This document shows, piece by piece, positions 24,782-35,435 of a stretch of 64,000 bases of DNA (the stretch's first letter is position 1; the number at the start of each line of letters is the position of its first letter). Position numbers and translations under genes: made by a program. This stretch comes from Clostridia bacterium. Its GTDB lineage: Bacteria; Bacillota; Clostridia; Christensenellales; UBA1242. The DNA lies in NCBI GenBank assembly GCA_028709705.1, contig JAQVWL010000003.1:1-64000 (forward strand), given 5' to 3'. The notes beneath the pieces were generated by a model, which was not told the DNA's origin, did not search any database, and saw only the letters and a program-made list of their open reading frames with translations.

Positions 24782-25167
24782 TAAGGCAAAATCCCCACAA
24801 TTATATCAATGATATTAGTCAAAATTGGAAGCGACATAAACAAAATAATTATTTTTCCCGCTAGCAAAACTTTGCTAGACAAACTGCTTGAACCACTGTC
24901 AAGGCAAATATTTGAAGTAAATTCTGTCAAATATCCCACGCCAATTATTTTCAAAATTGTTGACAAAATTGAAGGCGAAAGACTTGTTTTGTTAACTATC
25001 AACTGAAAAACACCAACTATTTTTTCCAAATAGTCAATGAGCATTAACAAAATCAAAACACCACCAGCAATGGCAACAATGCTTGCAAAATCAGGCTTTA
25101 CTTGTTTTACAATAATTGTTGCAACGCAAGTCAAAAGTGCTATTGCCAAAATTTTAAAAATATCCAA
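24781..25167 (-). CDS. spoIIIAD: Stage III sporulation protein AD
   Basis: 128 aa with four predicted helices; paralogue-like to SpoIIIAC. I choose TTG 25167 (MDIFKILAIALL), which has AAGGGG 6 nt before it and matches the usual short N terminus. The track start (TTG 25182) would put the ribosome site inside the coding region. Confidence 0.9.
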   Translation of the reverse strand: MDIFKILAIALLTCVATIIVKQVKPDFASIVAIAGGVLILLMLIDYLEKIVGVFQLIVNKTSLSPSILSTILKIIGVGYLTEFTSNICLDSGSSSLSSKVLLAGKIIILFMSLPILTNIIDIIVGILP

Positions 25168-25188
25168 ATTTTTCCCCTTCAAACTTAC

Positions 25189-25383
25189 CTAAAAATTGAA
25201 CATAGTTCTAATACTGCTAAACAAATTGCCAATCAAATCAAGCACCATAAGCAAAACAATAATCAAGCCCGCAAGTGTTGTCAAAGTTGCAATTTCATCT
25301 TTGCCACTTTGCTTCAAAACTTGCCCCAATATAGCAGTCAAAATTCCAATTCCTGCAATTTTAAAAATTATTTCCACTCCCAA
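25189..25383 (-). CDS. spoIIIAC: Stage III sporulation protein AC
   Basis: 64 aa, two helices (IIFKIAGIGILTAILGQVL with the family KxxGKxE-like LKQSGKDEIA, then LAGLIIVLLMVLDLI). Start is TTG 25383, with AAAGGAG 7 nt before it. The 64-nt gap to spoIIIAB is filled by a copy of a small palindromic repeat. Confidence 0.9.
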   Translation of the reverse strand: MGVEIIFKIAGIGILTAILGQVLKQSGKDEIATLTTLAGLIIVLLMVLDLIGNLFSSIRTMFNF

Positions 25384-25402
25384 TTTTTTACTCCTTTTTG
25401 TC

Positions 25403-25436
25403 TATATATAGTGTATTATGCAAGCATAGTACACAA
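25403..25436. repeat. Small palindromic repeat, copy B (between spoIIIAB and spoIIIAC)
   Basis: GTGTATTATGC-AA-GCATAGTACAC forms an 11-bp stem with one G-T pair, followed by ACAACA. It resembles copies at 45443-45489 and 56104-56143. Confidence 0.65.
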
Positions 25437-25447
25437 CAAGTGGTATG

Positions 25448-25939
25448 TTAAAGCAACAACAGTGCCAAAAGCAGTCCCGCAATAATGCCCATTTTTAGAT
25501 AAAGCGGTGCAAATTTTTTTGCTTCTTGCTCCGCAGTTTTATAAAGCAAATTTAATTGTTCTTTTTGACCTTGTAATTGCTTTGTTTGATTTATTACATC
25601 AAATTTTCCAAGGCTTAAAAAGAAAATATTTATCACATTTTTTTCTTCGTTATTAAGTATTTTTATATCCTTAAAAAGCACATCGGTTTTGATTTCCAAA
25701 TCATATTCCAAACAATTTACAAAGTTGCTTATCAGTTTTTTCACTTCTTTGTTTTGGGTAGAAAAGTTTTGCATAATTTGTATAAGTTTTGATTGCGAAA
25801 AATTTATTTCCAAATTCAACTTTTCAAACAGCAGTTCCAAGTTTTTGAAAAATTTTGTGCGGTTTGTGTAATAAGATGACAGACCATAACCAATGTATCC
25901 GCAAAGAATAACCACAATGACCAAAATCACATATTTCAT
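25448..25939 (-). CDS. spoIIIAB: Stage III sporulation protein AB
   Basis: 163 aa with helices at both ends (VILVIVVILCGYIGYGLSS; LYLKMGIIAGLLLALLLL) and a helical middle (LELLFEKLNLEINFSQ, family pattern LP.....L). Homologous in fold to GspF-type proteins. TAAGGAG before ATG; 9 nt after spoIIIAA. Confidence 0.9.
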   Translation of the reverse strand: MKYVILVIVVILCGYIGYGLSSYYTNRTKFFKNLELLFEKLNLEINFSQSKLIQIMQNFSTQNKEVKKLISNFVNCLEYDLEIKTDVLFKDIKILNNEEKNVINIFFLSLGKFDVINQTKQLQGQKEQLNLLYKTAEQEAKKFAPLYLKMGIIAGLLLALLLL

Positions 25940-25948
25940 AAAATCTCC

Positions 25949-26848
25949 TTAAAAAATTTTTGCAAATTCATTGTCGTACACCCCTTCAATTACGCCCGGT
26001 TTTGTGTTGTTTTTTAGCACCACATATCTATCAAAAATGTTTTTTATTTTTTCAAAAAATATTTTGTTTTTTAACTGGTTTATGTTTTCTGCGTGTATTG
26101 TTGCAACAATTTTTACACCACAATTTGAAGCATATTTTATTGCATCAAAATCTTGTTCATCGCCAAGTTCATCTGTTATTATCAAGTTAGGGTTCATTGC
26201 CCTTATGCCCTGCATAAACCCGTTTTGCTTGTTGGTAAAGGAAAGAATATCGCAAAAACAACCAATGTCAAGTTTGTTATTTTTGCCTGCAATTTCTCCC
26301 CGCTCGTCAATGATTAGCACATTATACAAAAAATTTTTTTCTGATAATTGAAAAACAAAATCTCTTAAAAATGTTGTTTTTCCTTGACCTGGCGGAGATA
26401 TAATCAAAATGTTAAAAATATTGTTTGTGGTAATAAGTTTGTCAAAAACTTTTAGGCAACAATTTTTGATTTCGTGCGGAATTCTTATGTTTACGCTAGA
26501 AAAATTGGTTATTGTTTTTATGTTGTTATTTTCCAAAACAACTGACCCGCAAACACCTATTCTTTCGCCACCATCTAAAACAATAAACCCTTGTTTTAGT
26601 TCTTCATTGACAGAATAAATTGAATATTCGCTTGCCTTGAAAATTATATCTTCAATCAAAAATTTTGTTCCCCAAATTGCATCTTTTTTTGTAAGCGTTA
26701 GACCTTTGTCTTCCAAAAAATAAACTTGTCCATTGCTTATAACAACAATGGGTTTTTCATCTCGTATTCTTATTTCGTTAATACAATTAAAGCCAACCTT
26801 TTGGTCCAGTATTTTAAAAATTTTTTCGTTTAATATTTTATTAAGCAT
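25949..26848 (-). CDS. spoIIIAA: Stage III sporulation protein AA (ATPase)
   Basis: Mother-cell ATPase of the SpoIIIA secretion-like channel. Walker A in SPPGQGKTTFLRD, Walker B in VLIIDERGEIAG and LIITDELGDEQDFDAI. 299 aa from ATG 26848, which has GGAG 8 nt before it. The longer track start at 26899 reads through the preceding terminator hairpin and is rejected. First gene of the eight-gene operon AA-AH, all present and in order. Confidence 0.93.
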   Translation of the reverse strand: MLNKILNEKIFKILDQKVGFNCINEIRIRDEKPIVVISNGQVYFLEDKGLTLTKKDAIWGTKFLIEDIIFKASEYSIYSVNEELKQGFIVLDGGERIGVCGSVVLENNNIKTITNFSSVNIRIPHEIKNCCLKVFDKLITTNNIFNILIISPPGQGKTTFLRDFVFQLSEKNFLYNVLIIDERGEIAGKNNKLDIGCFCDILSFTNKQNGFMQGIRAMNPNLIITDELGDEQDFDAIKYASNCGVKIVATIHAENINQLKNKIFFEKIKNIFDRYVVLKNNTKPGVIEGVYDNEFAKIF

Positions 26849-26885
26849 TAAAAAAACTCCATCAAAATAAATGTATGATAGAGTT
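26849..26885 (-). terminator. Topoisomerase operon terminator, carrying the spoIIIA control signals
   Basis: Minus strand AACTCTATCA...TGATGGAGTT (10 bp, one wobble), then seven Ts. The loop contains CATACATT and the 3' arm contains the GGAG ribosome site of spoIIIAA. Confidence 0.75.
26870..26877 (-). promoter_or_regulatory. Sigma-E-type -10 box of the spoIIIA operon
   Basis: CATACATT on the minus strand matches the sigma-E -10 consensus CATACANT completely. The -35 region is weak. spoIIIA is sigma-E-dependent in B. subtilis. It lies in the loop of the upstream terminator. Confidence 0.5.
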
Positions 26886-26920
26886 CTTTTTTTTAACACA
26901 ATTTTATATTTGTTTTTTTG

Positions 26921-29353
26921 TTAAACTGTGCTTTTGTCCAAAATAATGTATATATTGTCAAAATTCGCTTTTTCTATTTGCTTGCCTTTTGATGTGCGGT
27001 TATCAAATCTGATTTTGTCGCTAAAAAACAACTTGTATTTGTTGTTACCTACCAAAACAAAATCAAAATTTTGCTGACTATAATTTGCAAACGCAACAAA
27101 ATCTTTTTCGTTTTGCAAGTTTATTGTTTTAAGACCACGCCTATATTTTGTCATTGTTTCATAGTCGCCAATAGGCACTTTTTTTGCAAAACCGCTTTTG
27201 GAAATAATTGTCACACTTCCCGTTTTTTGCACTTGTCCCGCAAAAACAACATTATCGTTGTCTTGCAATTTTATAAGTTTTATGCCAACAGAAGTTCGCT
27301 TTTGAATTGGCAATTCGTTTTTGTTAAATTTTATTGAATAAGCATTTTTTGTTATCAAAACAATTTGCTGTCCATCGTTTTCATATTCCACATTGACAAC
27401 TTCATCATTTTCTTTGATTGACATTGCTTGCAAAAATGACCTATTTATCAAATATTCTTCAAGCAAAGTTCGTTTTGCAAGACCCAATTTTGTGTAAATA
27501 ATAATTGTTTTTTCGCCTTCCAAAATTGGCAAAATTTTTGTTGCTTTTTCATCAAAAGAAATTGTTTTGACAATATCGTGCAAGCAATCGCCTTTTGATT
27601 TCCACTGCCCCATTGCAATATCTTTGACAGGCAGTTTTATGCAATTTCCTTTGTTGGTAAAAACCAAAATATTTTCGTTGTCGTTCGCCTTGATAACATT
27701 TGTGTTTATTTCATAAATATCTTTTGGCGGAACAGTGCTTTTGGCGGAAACATTGTTTTTGATAACCAATCTTTTCAAGCGGTTATCTGCTGAAAGCAAA
27801 ATATGATTTTGTTCGGTATAATTGCAATCAACAATGTCAAAAATTTGTTGTTGTTCTTCTTCTTTTTGAAAAGTCAAAGTGCTTTTTCTTTTTGTTTTAA
27901 AATTGTTTTTTATTTCTTTTAGTTCTTTTATTATCAACTGATTTTGCAAATCTCTTGAATTTAAAACGCTTGTCAATTCCTTGATTTTTATTTGCAATTC
28001 CCTAAATTCTTCTTCAAGTTTTTTGACTTCCAAATTTACAAGACGAGCAATTCGCATATCCAAAATTGCTTGGGCTTGAACATCTGTCAAAGCAAATCTT
28101 TCCATTATTTTTTGCTTTGCTTCGCTAACTGAAAGTGATTTTTTGATAAGTGCAATAATTTCATCAATATTTTTTATTGCAATCAACAAACCTTTTACAA
28201 TATGTTCCCTTGCAACTGCATTGTCAAGTTCAAACTTGGTCCGCTTTACAATCACACTTACTTGATAATCAACATAATATGCAACAATTTCTAGCAGTCC
28301 CAAAAGTTTGGGTTTGCCACCCGCTATTGCGACCATATTAAAGTTAAAATTTGTTTCCAAATTGGTGTTTTTGAAAAGATAATTCAAGATAGCGGTTGCG
28401 TTTCCATCTTTTTTGATTTTTATAACTGCTCGCAAGCCATTGCGATCAGACTCATCTCTAATCTCGCCAATAAAAGAAAGTATTCCTTTTTCTTTTTCCT
28501 TCAATTCGGCAATTTTTTGCAAAAGCATTGCTTTGTTAACTTGATAAGGCATTTCGGTTATCACAATTTCGCTTTTGTCGCCGTCTTTTTCCACGCTTGC
28601 TTTGGCACGCAAGGTTATTTTACCTTTTCCTGTTTTGTATGCTTCTTTAAGACCTTCGCCCGCAATTATTGTTCCACCTGTTGGAAAATCCGGTGCTTTT
28701 ATGTGCTTCATCATTTGTTCAAGGGATATTTTGTTGTTGCCAATATACGCACAAACTCCATCAATCACTTCTGCCAAATTGTGTGGCGGAATGTTTGTTG
28801 CCACACCAACAGCAATACCTGTTGCACCATTGACCAAAAGGTTGGGAAACCTGCCCGGAAGCATATCGGGTTCTTTGATAGTGTCATCAAAATTCAAACT
28901 CCAATGCACAGTGTTTTTGTCCAAATCTCTTAACATTTCAAGTGCAAGGGGTGTTAATTTCGCTTCGGTATATCTCATTGCCGCAGCACTGTCGCCGTCT
29001 ATTGACCCAAAATTTCCATGCCCGTCCACAAGCGGTTCTCTCAAACTGTAATCTTGTGCCATTCTTACCATTGCATCATAAACCGAACTATCGCCGTGTG
29101 GGTGATACTTGCCCATACAATCGCCAACAATTCTTGCAGATTTTCTGTATTGTTTGTCTGGTGTCAAACCAAGTTCCAGCATAGAAAAAAGTATTCTTCT
29201 TTGAACGGGTTTTAGTCCATCTTCAACCCTTGGCAATGCTCTGTCCATTACAACGTGCTCTGTGTAAGGTATCATAGACTCGTGCAAAACATCGTTTAGA
29301 TTTTTTAAAATTATGTTATCATTATTTTCTTTTGGAGTGTTTGTTTTACTCAA
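26921..29353 (-). CDS. Type IIA DNA topoisomerase subunit A (ParC/GyrA family, probably topoisomerase IV-like)
   Basis: Cleaves and rejoins DNA to decatenate or supercoil chromosomes. Breakage-reunion domain with active Tyr about 128 in AAAMRYTEA. The quinolone-region residues equivalent to E. coli GyrA Ser83 and Asp87 are retained ([10 protein letters not shown]). The C-terminal beta-pinwheel lacks a recognisable GyrA box (QRRGGKG), which favours ParC over GyrA. 810 aa. 9 nt downstream of its B subunit. A separate gyrase pair presumably lies outside the window. Confidence 0.93.
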   Translation of the reverse strand: MSKTNTPKENNDNIILKNLNDVLHESMIPYTEHVVMDRALPRVEDGLKPVQRRILFSMLELGLTPDKQYRKSARIVGDCMGKYHPHGDSSVYDAMVRMAQDYSLREPLVDGHGNFGSIDGDSAAAMRYTEAKLTPLALEMLRDLDKNTVHWSLNFDDTIKEPDMLPGRFPNLLVNGATGIAVGVATNIPPHNLAEVIDGVCAYIGNNKISLEQMMKHIKAPDFPTGGTIIAGEGLKEAYKTGKGKITLRAKASVEKDGDKSEIVITEMPYQVNKAMLLQKIAELKEKEKGILSFIGEIRDESDRNGLRAVIKIKKDGNATAILNYLFKNTNLETNFNFNMVAIAGGKPKLLGLLEIVAYYVDYQVSVIVKRTKFELDNAVAREHIVKGLLIAIKNIDEIIALIKKSLSVSEAKQKIMERFALTDVQAQAILDMRIARLVNLEVKKLEEEFRELQIKIKELTSVLNSRDLQNQLIIKELKEIKNNFKTKRKSTLTFQKEEEQQQIFDIVDCNYTEQNHILLSADNRLKRLVIKNNVSAKSTVPPKDIYEINTNVIKANDNENILVFTNKGNCIKLPVKDIAMGQWKSKGDCLHDIVKTISFDEKATKILPILEGEKTIIIYTKLGLAKRTLLEEYLINRSFLQAMSIKENDEVVNVEYENDGQQIVLITKNAYSIKFNKNELPIQKRTSVGIKLIKLQDNDNVVFAGQVQKTGSVTIISKSGFAKKVPIGDYETMTKYRRGLKTINLQNEKDFVAFANYSQQNFDFVLVGNNKYKLFFSDKIRFDNRTSKGKQIEKANFDNIYIILDKSTV

Positions 29354-29362
29354 TTTTTTCTC

Positions 29363-31889
<2,527 letters not shown>

Positions 31890-31898
31890 AATGTTGAA

Positions 31899-31927
31899 AG
31901 TATAGCAAAAAAAAAATAGTTTTTCAA
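31899..31927 (-). promoter_or_regulatory. engB promoter inside a terminator hairpin
   Basis: Minus strand TTGAAA (31922-31927), 17-nt spacer, TATACT (31899-31904). The -35 coincides with the hairpin loop of the upstream terminator, and the T tract forms most of the spacer. Confidence 0.6.
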
Positions 31928-31933
31928 CTATTT
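31906..31933 (-). terminator. Terminator of the YtxH-like small gene
   Basis: Minus strand AAATAGTT-GAAA-AACTATTT followed by about ten Ts. Confidence 0.8.
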
Positions 31934-31955
31934 TGATTTTTTAAAACTATTTGAC

Positions 31956-32117
31956 TTATTTTTTTACATATTTTTTTTCTTGCTGGTCCATTTTTTCTAG
32001 TTCTTTTTTTATCATTTTTTCGCCCTTGTCAAACGCTTCCTTGGTGCAATCATTGTTTTTGTATAACAAAATACCCAAAATTCCACCAACAGCCATACCA
32101 AATAAAATATCTTTCAT
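31956..32117 (-). CDS. YtxH-like small membrane protein (not in the ORF track)
   Basis: 53 aa: MKDILFGMAVGGILGILLY, a single glycine-rich membrane helix, then a charged amphipathic tail (EKMIKKELEKMDQQEKKYVKK). TTGGAGGAATAAA before the ATG is an excellent ribosome site, and a terminator follows the stop. The pattern fits YtxH-type proteins, whose function is unclear (general stress-linked in Bacillus). Confidence 0.75.
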   Translation of the reverse strand: MKDILFGMAVGGILGILLYKNNDCTKEAFDKGEKMIKKELEKMDQQEKKYVKK

Positions 32118-32192
32118 TTTATTCCTCCAATAACTATATTTTGTGTAAAAATGTGATAAATATACATTATTTCGACAAATTAAATTATCAAT

Positions 32193-32222
32193 AAAAAAAT
32201 AACAAAAATTTAATTTGTTATT
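32193..32222 (-). terminator. O-methyltransferase gene terminator
   Basis: Minus strand AATAACAAA-TTAAATT-TTTGTTATT followed by TTTTT; it overlaps the last codons of the gene. Confidence 0.7.
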
Positions 32223-32893
32223 TTTTTTATTAAAATAAGTCCGTCTTCAATATCAATTATTTTGCTTTCAAGACTTGGGTTGGATTGCACTGTTTCAATA
32301 AATTTTCGCAGTTTTAAAATTATGGTTCTGTGCTTATGTTTTGGATAAATATCAGATAAAACTTCGCCCATAAAAAGCACATTGTCTGCCAAAATCAGTC
32401 CATCTTTTTTTAAAAGTTTCAATAAATATGGCAGTTGTTCAAAATAATGAGATTTTGGACCATCTAAAAAAATAAAGTCAAACTGCTGTGGCTGATACAA
32501 GGTCGCAAATCCCCCGCTCCCGACGCAGTCGGGAGCAAAGCCCCTTTTCTCACAAAAGGGGCTTGATTTTTGCTCCCTCAAAAATCGGGGATTTGCTAGT
32601 TCCTTAACTATCTCGCTAGCATCTCCTTGCAATATTTCAACTCTATTTTCAAGTCCCAATTTTTTAAAGTTGTTTTTTGCAATTTCAACCATTGTTGGCA
32701 AAATTTCAACAGTTGTTAAAGTTGAATTTTTTGAGTTTAAAAGCATTAAACAACCAGAAAATCCTATTGCAGTTCCAATTTCCAAAATGTTTTTTGGGTT
32801 GTTTTGTTTTATCAAATCAATCAAAATTTGCCTTGATTGCGGTCTTAAAATTGGCACATTATTTGTTTTTGCAAATTCTTCAATTTCTTTCAT
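32210..32893 (-). CDS. SAM-dependent O-methyltransferase (YrrM/TrmR-like) with a translated palindromic insertion
   Basis: Rossmann methyltransferase: SAM motif I ILEIGTAIGFSGCLML, motif II TTVEILPTMVEIA, FDFIFLDGPKSHY and the metal-site ILADNVLFMGEV. Relatives methylate a tRNA wobble uridine derivative or small catechols. Between helix SEIVKEL and strand FDFIFLDG, about 31 residues (ANPRFLREQKSSPF...GSGGFAT) are encoded by a 92-bp cloverleaf DNA element. The site is a surface loop, so the enzyme may still fold. Without it the length is about 196 aa, normal. ATG 32893 comes 1 nt after the upstream stop; a GTG at 32902 is an alternative. Confidence 0.88.
   Translation of the reverse strand: MKEIEEFAKTNNVPILRPQSRQILIDLIKQNNPKNILEIGTAIGFSGCLMLLNSKNSTLTTVEILPTMVEIAKNNFKKLGLENRVEILQGDASEIVKELANPRFLREQKSSPFCEKRGFAPDCVGSGGFATLYQPQQFDFIFLDGPKSHYFEQLPYLLKLLKKDGLILADNVLFMGEVLSDIYPKHKHRTIILKLRKFIETVQSNPSLESKIIDIEDGLILIKKITN
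32505..32596. repeat. 92-bp G+C-rich cloverleaf palindromic element, inserted in frame
   Basis: Outer stem GCAAATCCCC (32505-32514) with GGGGATTTGC (32587-32596). Inside are three perfect hairpins: GCTCCCGAC/GTCGGGAGC (516-536, 3-nt loop), AAGCCCCTTTT/AAAAGGGGCTT (538-564, 5-nt loop) and GATTTTTG/CAAAAATC (565-586, 6-nt loop). Only two bases are left unpaired at the junction. Its G+C content is far above the surroundings. No second copy was seen in this window. Confidence 0.92.
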
Positions 32894-32894
32894 T

Positions 32895-34301
32895 TTATGC
32901 ACTTATTCCATTAAAAACAATGTTTCCATAAGTTGAATATAAGTTTAATTTATTTCCCGCCAAAGGGTTTTCGCCAATCGCTTTATTTTCTATTGGATTT
33001 TCGCTTGTAGAATTTTCCCAAACATTTGAAAGTATTCCGCCCGTTTCGGCATTAAGGTAAAAAGAAACTCCAAAAACATATTTTATGTCAATCTTGCCCC
33101 TTGTTGTTGTTATTGTGTTTTCGCCACTAACCTTGCCAAACTTTGCAACAACACTGCCTGTTGTGGTTGCAAATTGCATATTTCCAGTGCAACTTGCGTT
33201 GATTGTTGCGTTTATGTTTCCGCTTGTCATTTCTACCGTTACATTGCCACGAATATCACCCAAAACAATATTTTTTGTTCCGCCAACAATAAAAACATCG
33301 CCCAGCGTTTTTGCTATGTTAACATTAAAGTTTCCATTTTCTTTGACTATTGCGACTCCGCCACCGACTTCATTTACAAGAATGTTGGTAATATTCAAAT
33401 CTTCGCCCGTAGAAAAACTTCCACTTATTATTTTTGCTTGAAAAATACCGCCCGCTGTATCTAACAAAACATTTCCCGCAACATTTCCAATATTTATGTT
33501 GCTATTATAACTTTTTATTGTCAAGTTCATATTTGAAAAAGTAAAATCTTTTGTTGTGATTTTATTTGATTGGGAAGAAAGGTTTGCAGTTTTTGCATCA
33601 ATGTCATTATTCAAAGTAATAGCACCGTTTGTTGTTTTTAAATCTAACAAAGTAGTTTGTGGATACAAAGCACTTTCCAAACTAACACTTTGGTCAAAAA
33701 TAATGTTTCCATTGATAGTTTCAACTTTAAGTTCTGGTGTTTTAAACGCATCTGCTTGATATGTTGGTGCGGTTGTTCCACCAAAAAAAACATTTCCATT
33801 TGTTGTTGTAATGTCAAATTTTACATTGGATATCAAATCAAAATTTGAATTGATTTTCAAATTTAAGGTTGTGTTGTCAAAAAGAGTAATGAACGAATAA
33901 TCAGGTTCGGTTAGTGTTATGTAAAGCGTTAGTCCGTTTTTATAGCAAGTCAAAGTATATTCTTTTTCACTCCCCGATCTAACATAACCCATTGAATTTT
34001 CAACCAAAGCAATTTGGCTGGCACTTGCCCCTTCCGTTCCGCAAAGCACCTTAACATCAGCATTTGTGGCTTGAACAACAACTTTTTCAAGGTTATTAAA
34101 TTGCAAATTTGATAATGTTCCCACATTGTTTGGCACTTCGGTATAAGTTATTGTTTTGTTGTTGCTTGCATAAGAAACGCCAAAAATTTCTATATCTGGC
34201 GAAATCATCAAAATAGCCCCGCAACCCAAAAAGAAAGCAAGGATTAAAGATATTAACAAAAATAAAAATGTTTTAAAACCACTTGAACTATGTTCCGCCA
34301 T
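32895..34301 (-). CDS. Membrane-anchored beta-solenoid surface protein (DUF4097-like)
   Basis: 468 aa. N-terminal signal anchor (FLFLLISLILAFFLGCGAILMI) and an extracytoplasmic region of repeated strands such as ITTTNGNVFFGG, VETINGNIIFDQS, LKTTNGAITLNN, MTSGNINATIN and TTTGSVVAKFG. This T-x-x-G-x-I/V pattern is typical of DUF4097-type right-handed solenoids. Function unknown; such proteins are envelope-associated. AGAGGTG before ATG. Overlaps or abuts the methyltransferase start by 1 nt. Confidence 0.75.
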   Translation of the reverse strand: MAEHSSSGFKTFLFLLISLILAFFLGCGAILMISPDIEIFGVSYASNNKTITYTEVPNNVGTLSNLQFNNLEKVVVQATNADVKVLCGTEGASASQIALVENSMGYVRSGSEKEYTLTCYKNGLTLYITLTEPDYSFITLFDNTTLNLKINSNFDLISNVKFDITTTNGNVFFGGTTAPTYQADAFKTPELKVETINGNIIFDQSVSLESALYPQTTLLDLKTTNGAITLNNDIDAKTANLSSQSNKITTKDFTFSNMNLTIKSYNSNINIGNVAGNVLLDTAGGIFQAKIISGSFSTGEDLNITNILVNEVGGGVAIVKENGNFNVNIAKTLGDVFIVGGTKNIVLGDIRGNVTVEMTSGNINATINASCTGNMQFATTTGSVVAKFGKVSGENTITTTRGKIDIKYVFGVSFYLNAETGGILSNVWENSTSENPIENKAIGENPLAGNKLNLYSTYGNIVFNGISA

Positions 34302-34350
34302 TTAGCACCTCTTATGGTTATTATAACATTTTCAAACAAATAAATCAATA

Positions 34351-35421
34351 TTAAAGTACAGCATTTTCAAGTTTTCTTTTTTGGTCCTCTCGCAAAAGTT
34401 CATCTATCATTTCTTGAATGTCGCCGTCCAAAAACGCATCAACTCCAAACACAGAAAAATTTATTCGATGGTCCGTAATTCTGCCTTGTGGAAAGTTGTA
34501 TGTTCTTATTCTTTCGCTTCGGTCGCCCGTTCCAACTTGATTTTTTCTATTTGCTTTATATTCGCTGTCTATTTCGTTTTTATAAAAATCGTGAAGTTTT
34601 GATTTTAATATATTCATTGCCTTTTCTCTGTTTTTTATTTGCGACCTTTCATCTTGGCAACAAACAACAATAGCGGTTGGCAAGTGTGTTATACGAATTG
34701 CACTGTCTGTTTTGTTTATGTGCTGTCCGCCCGCTCCGCTTGCTCTATATGTATCAATTTTCAAGTCTTTGTCCAAAATTTCAAAGTCCACTTCTTCAAT
34801 TTCGGGCAAAACTGCAACCGTTGTTGTTGAAGTGTGAACTCTGCCTTGTGATTCGGTTTCTGGCACTCTTTGAACTCTATGCACACCGCTTTCAAATTTC
34901 AAATTTTTGTAAACATTTTTACCCCTAATAACAAAGGTCGCTTCTTTTATTCCGCCCAATTCGGTTTCTGTGATATCAGTAATTTCAGTTTTCCAATTTT
35001 GTCTTTCGGCAAATCTTCTGTACATATTCATCAAAAGATTGCCAAAAAGAGCAGATTCTTCTCCGCCTGCCGCTGCCCTTATTTCAACAATAACATTGCT
35101 ATTGTCATTTTCATCTTTTGGAAGAAGAAGTAGTTTTATATTTTCTTCCAATTCATCAATCTTTTTGTTTAGGTCATAAAGTTCTTCAGAAAAAAACTTT
35201 TTCATTTCGGCATCTTTTTCATCAGATATTGTTTTTTCTATGCTTGATTTTTCATTTGTCAGTTTTTTTAATTGCTCGTGTGATTCGGCAATTTCTTCTA
35301 TTGCGTTTCTTTCTTTTATCAGTGTTTTCCAATGCTTGTTGTCTGCAATTATTTCTGGTTTGGAAATCAGTTCAGTCAACTCGTCAAACCTATCTTTTAT
35401 TTTTTGTGTGGTTTCTATCAT
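34351..35421 (-). CDS. prfA: Peptide chain release factor 1
   Basis: Terminates translation at UAA/UAG. Class I release factor with the catalytic GGQ in SGAGGQHINKTDSA and the flanking RVQRVPETESQGRVHTST. 356 aa. AAAGGA before ATG. Follows the prmC fusion by 14 nt; PrmC methylates the GGQ glutamine, so enzyme and substrate are co-transcribed. Confidence 0.97.
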   Translation of the reverse strand: MIETTQKIKDRFDELTELISKPEIIADNKHWKTLIKERNAIEEIAESHEQLKKLTNEKSSIEKTISDEKDAEMKKFFSEELYDLNKKIDELEENIKLLLLPKDENDNSNVIVEIRAAAGGEESALFGNLLMNMYRRFAERQNWKTEITDITETELGGIKEATFVIRGKNVYKNLKFESGVHRVQRVPETESQGRVHTSTTTVAVLPEIEEVDFEILDKDLKIDTYRASGAGGQHINKTDSAIRITHLPTAIVVCCQDERSQIKNREKAMNILKSKLHDFYKNEIDSEYKANRKNQVGTGDRSERIRTYNFPQGRITDHRINFSVFGVDAFLDGDIQEMIDELLREDQKRKLENAVL

Positions 35422-35435
35422 TTTTTATCCTTTTG

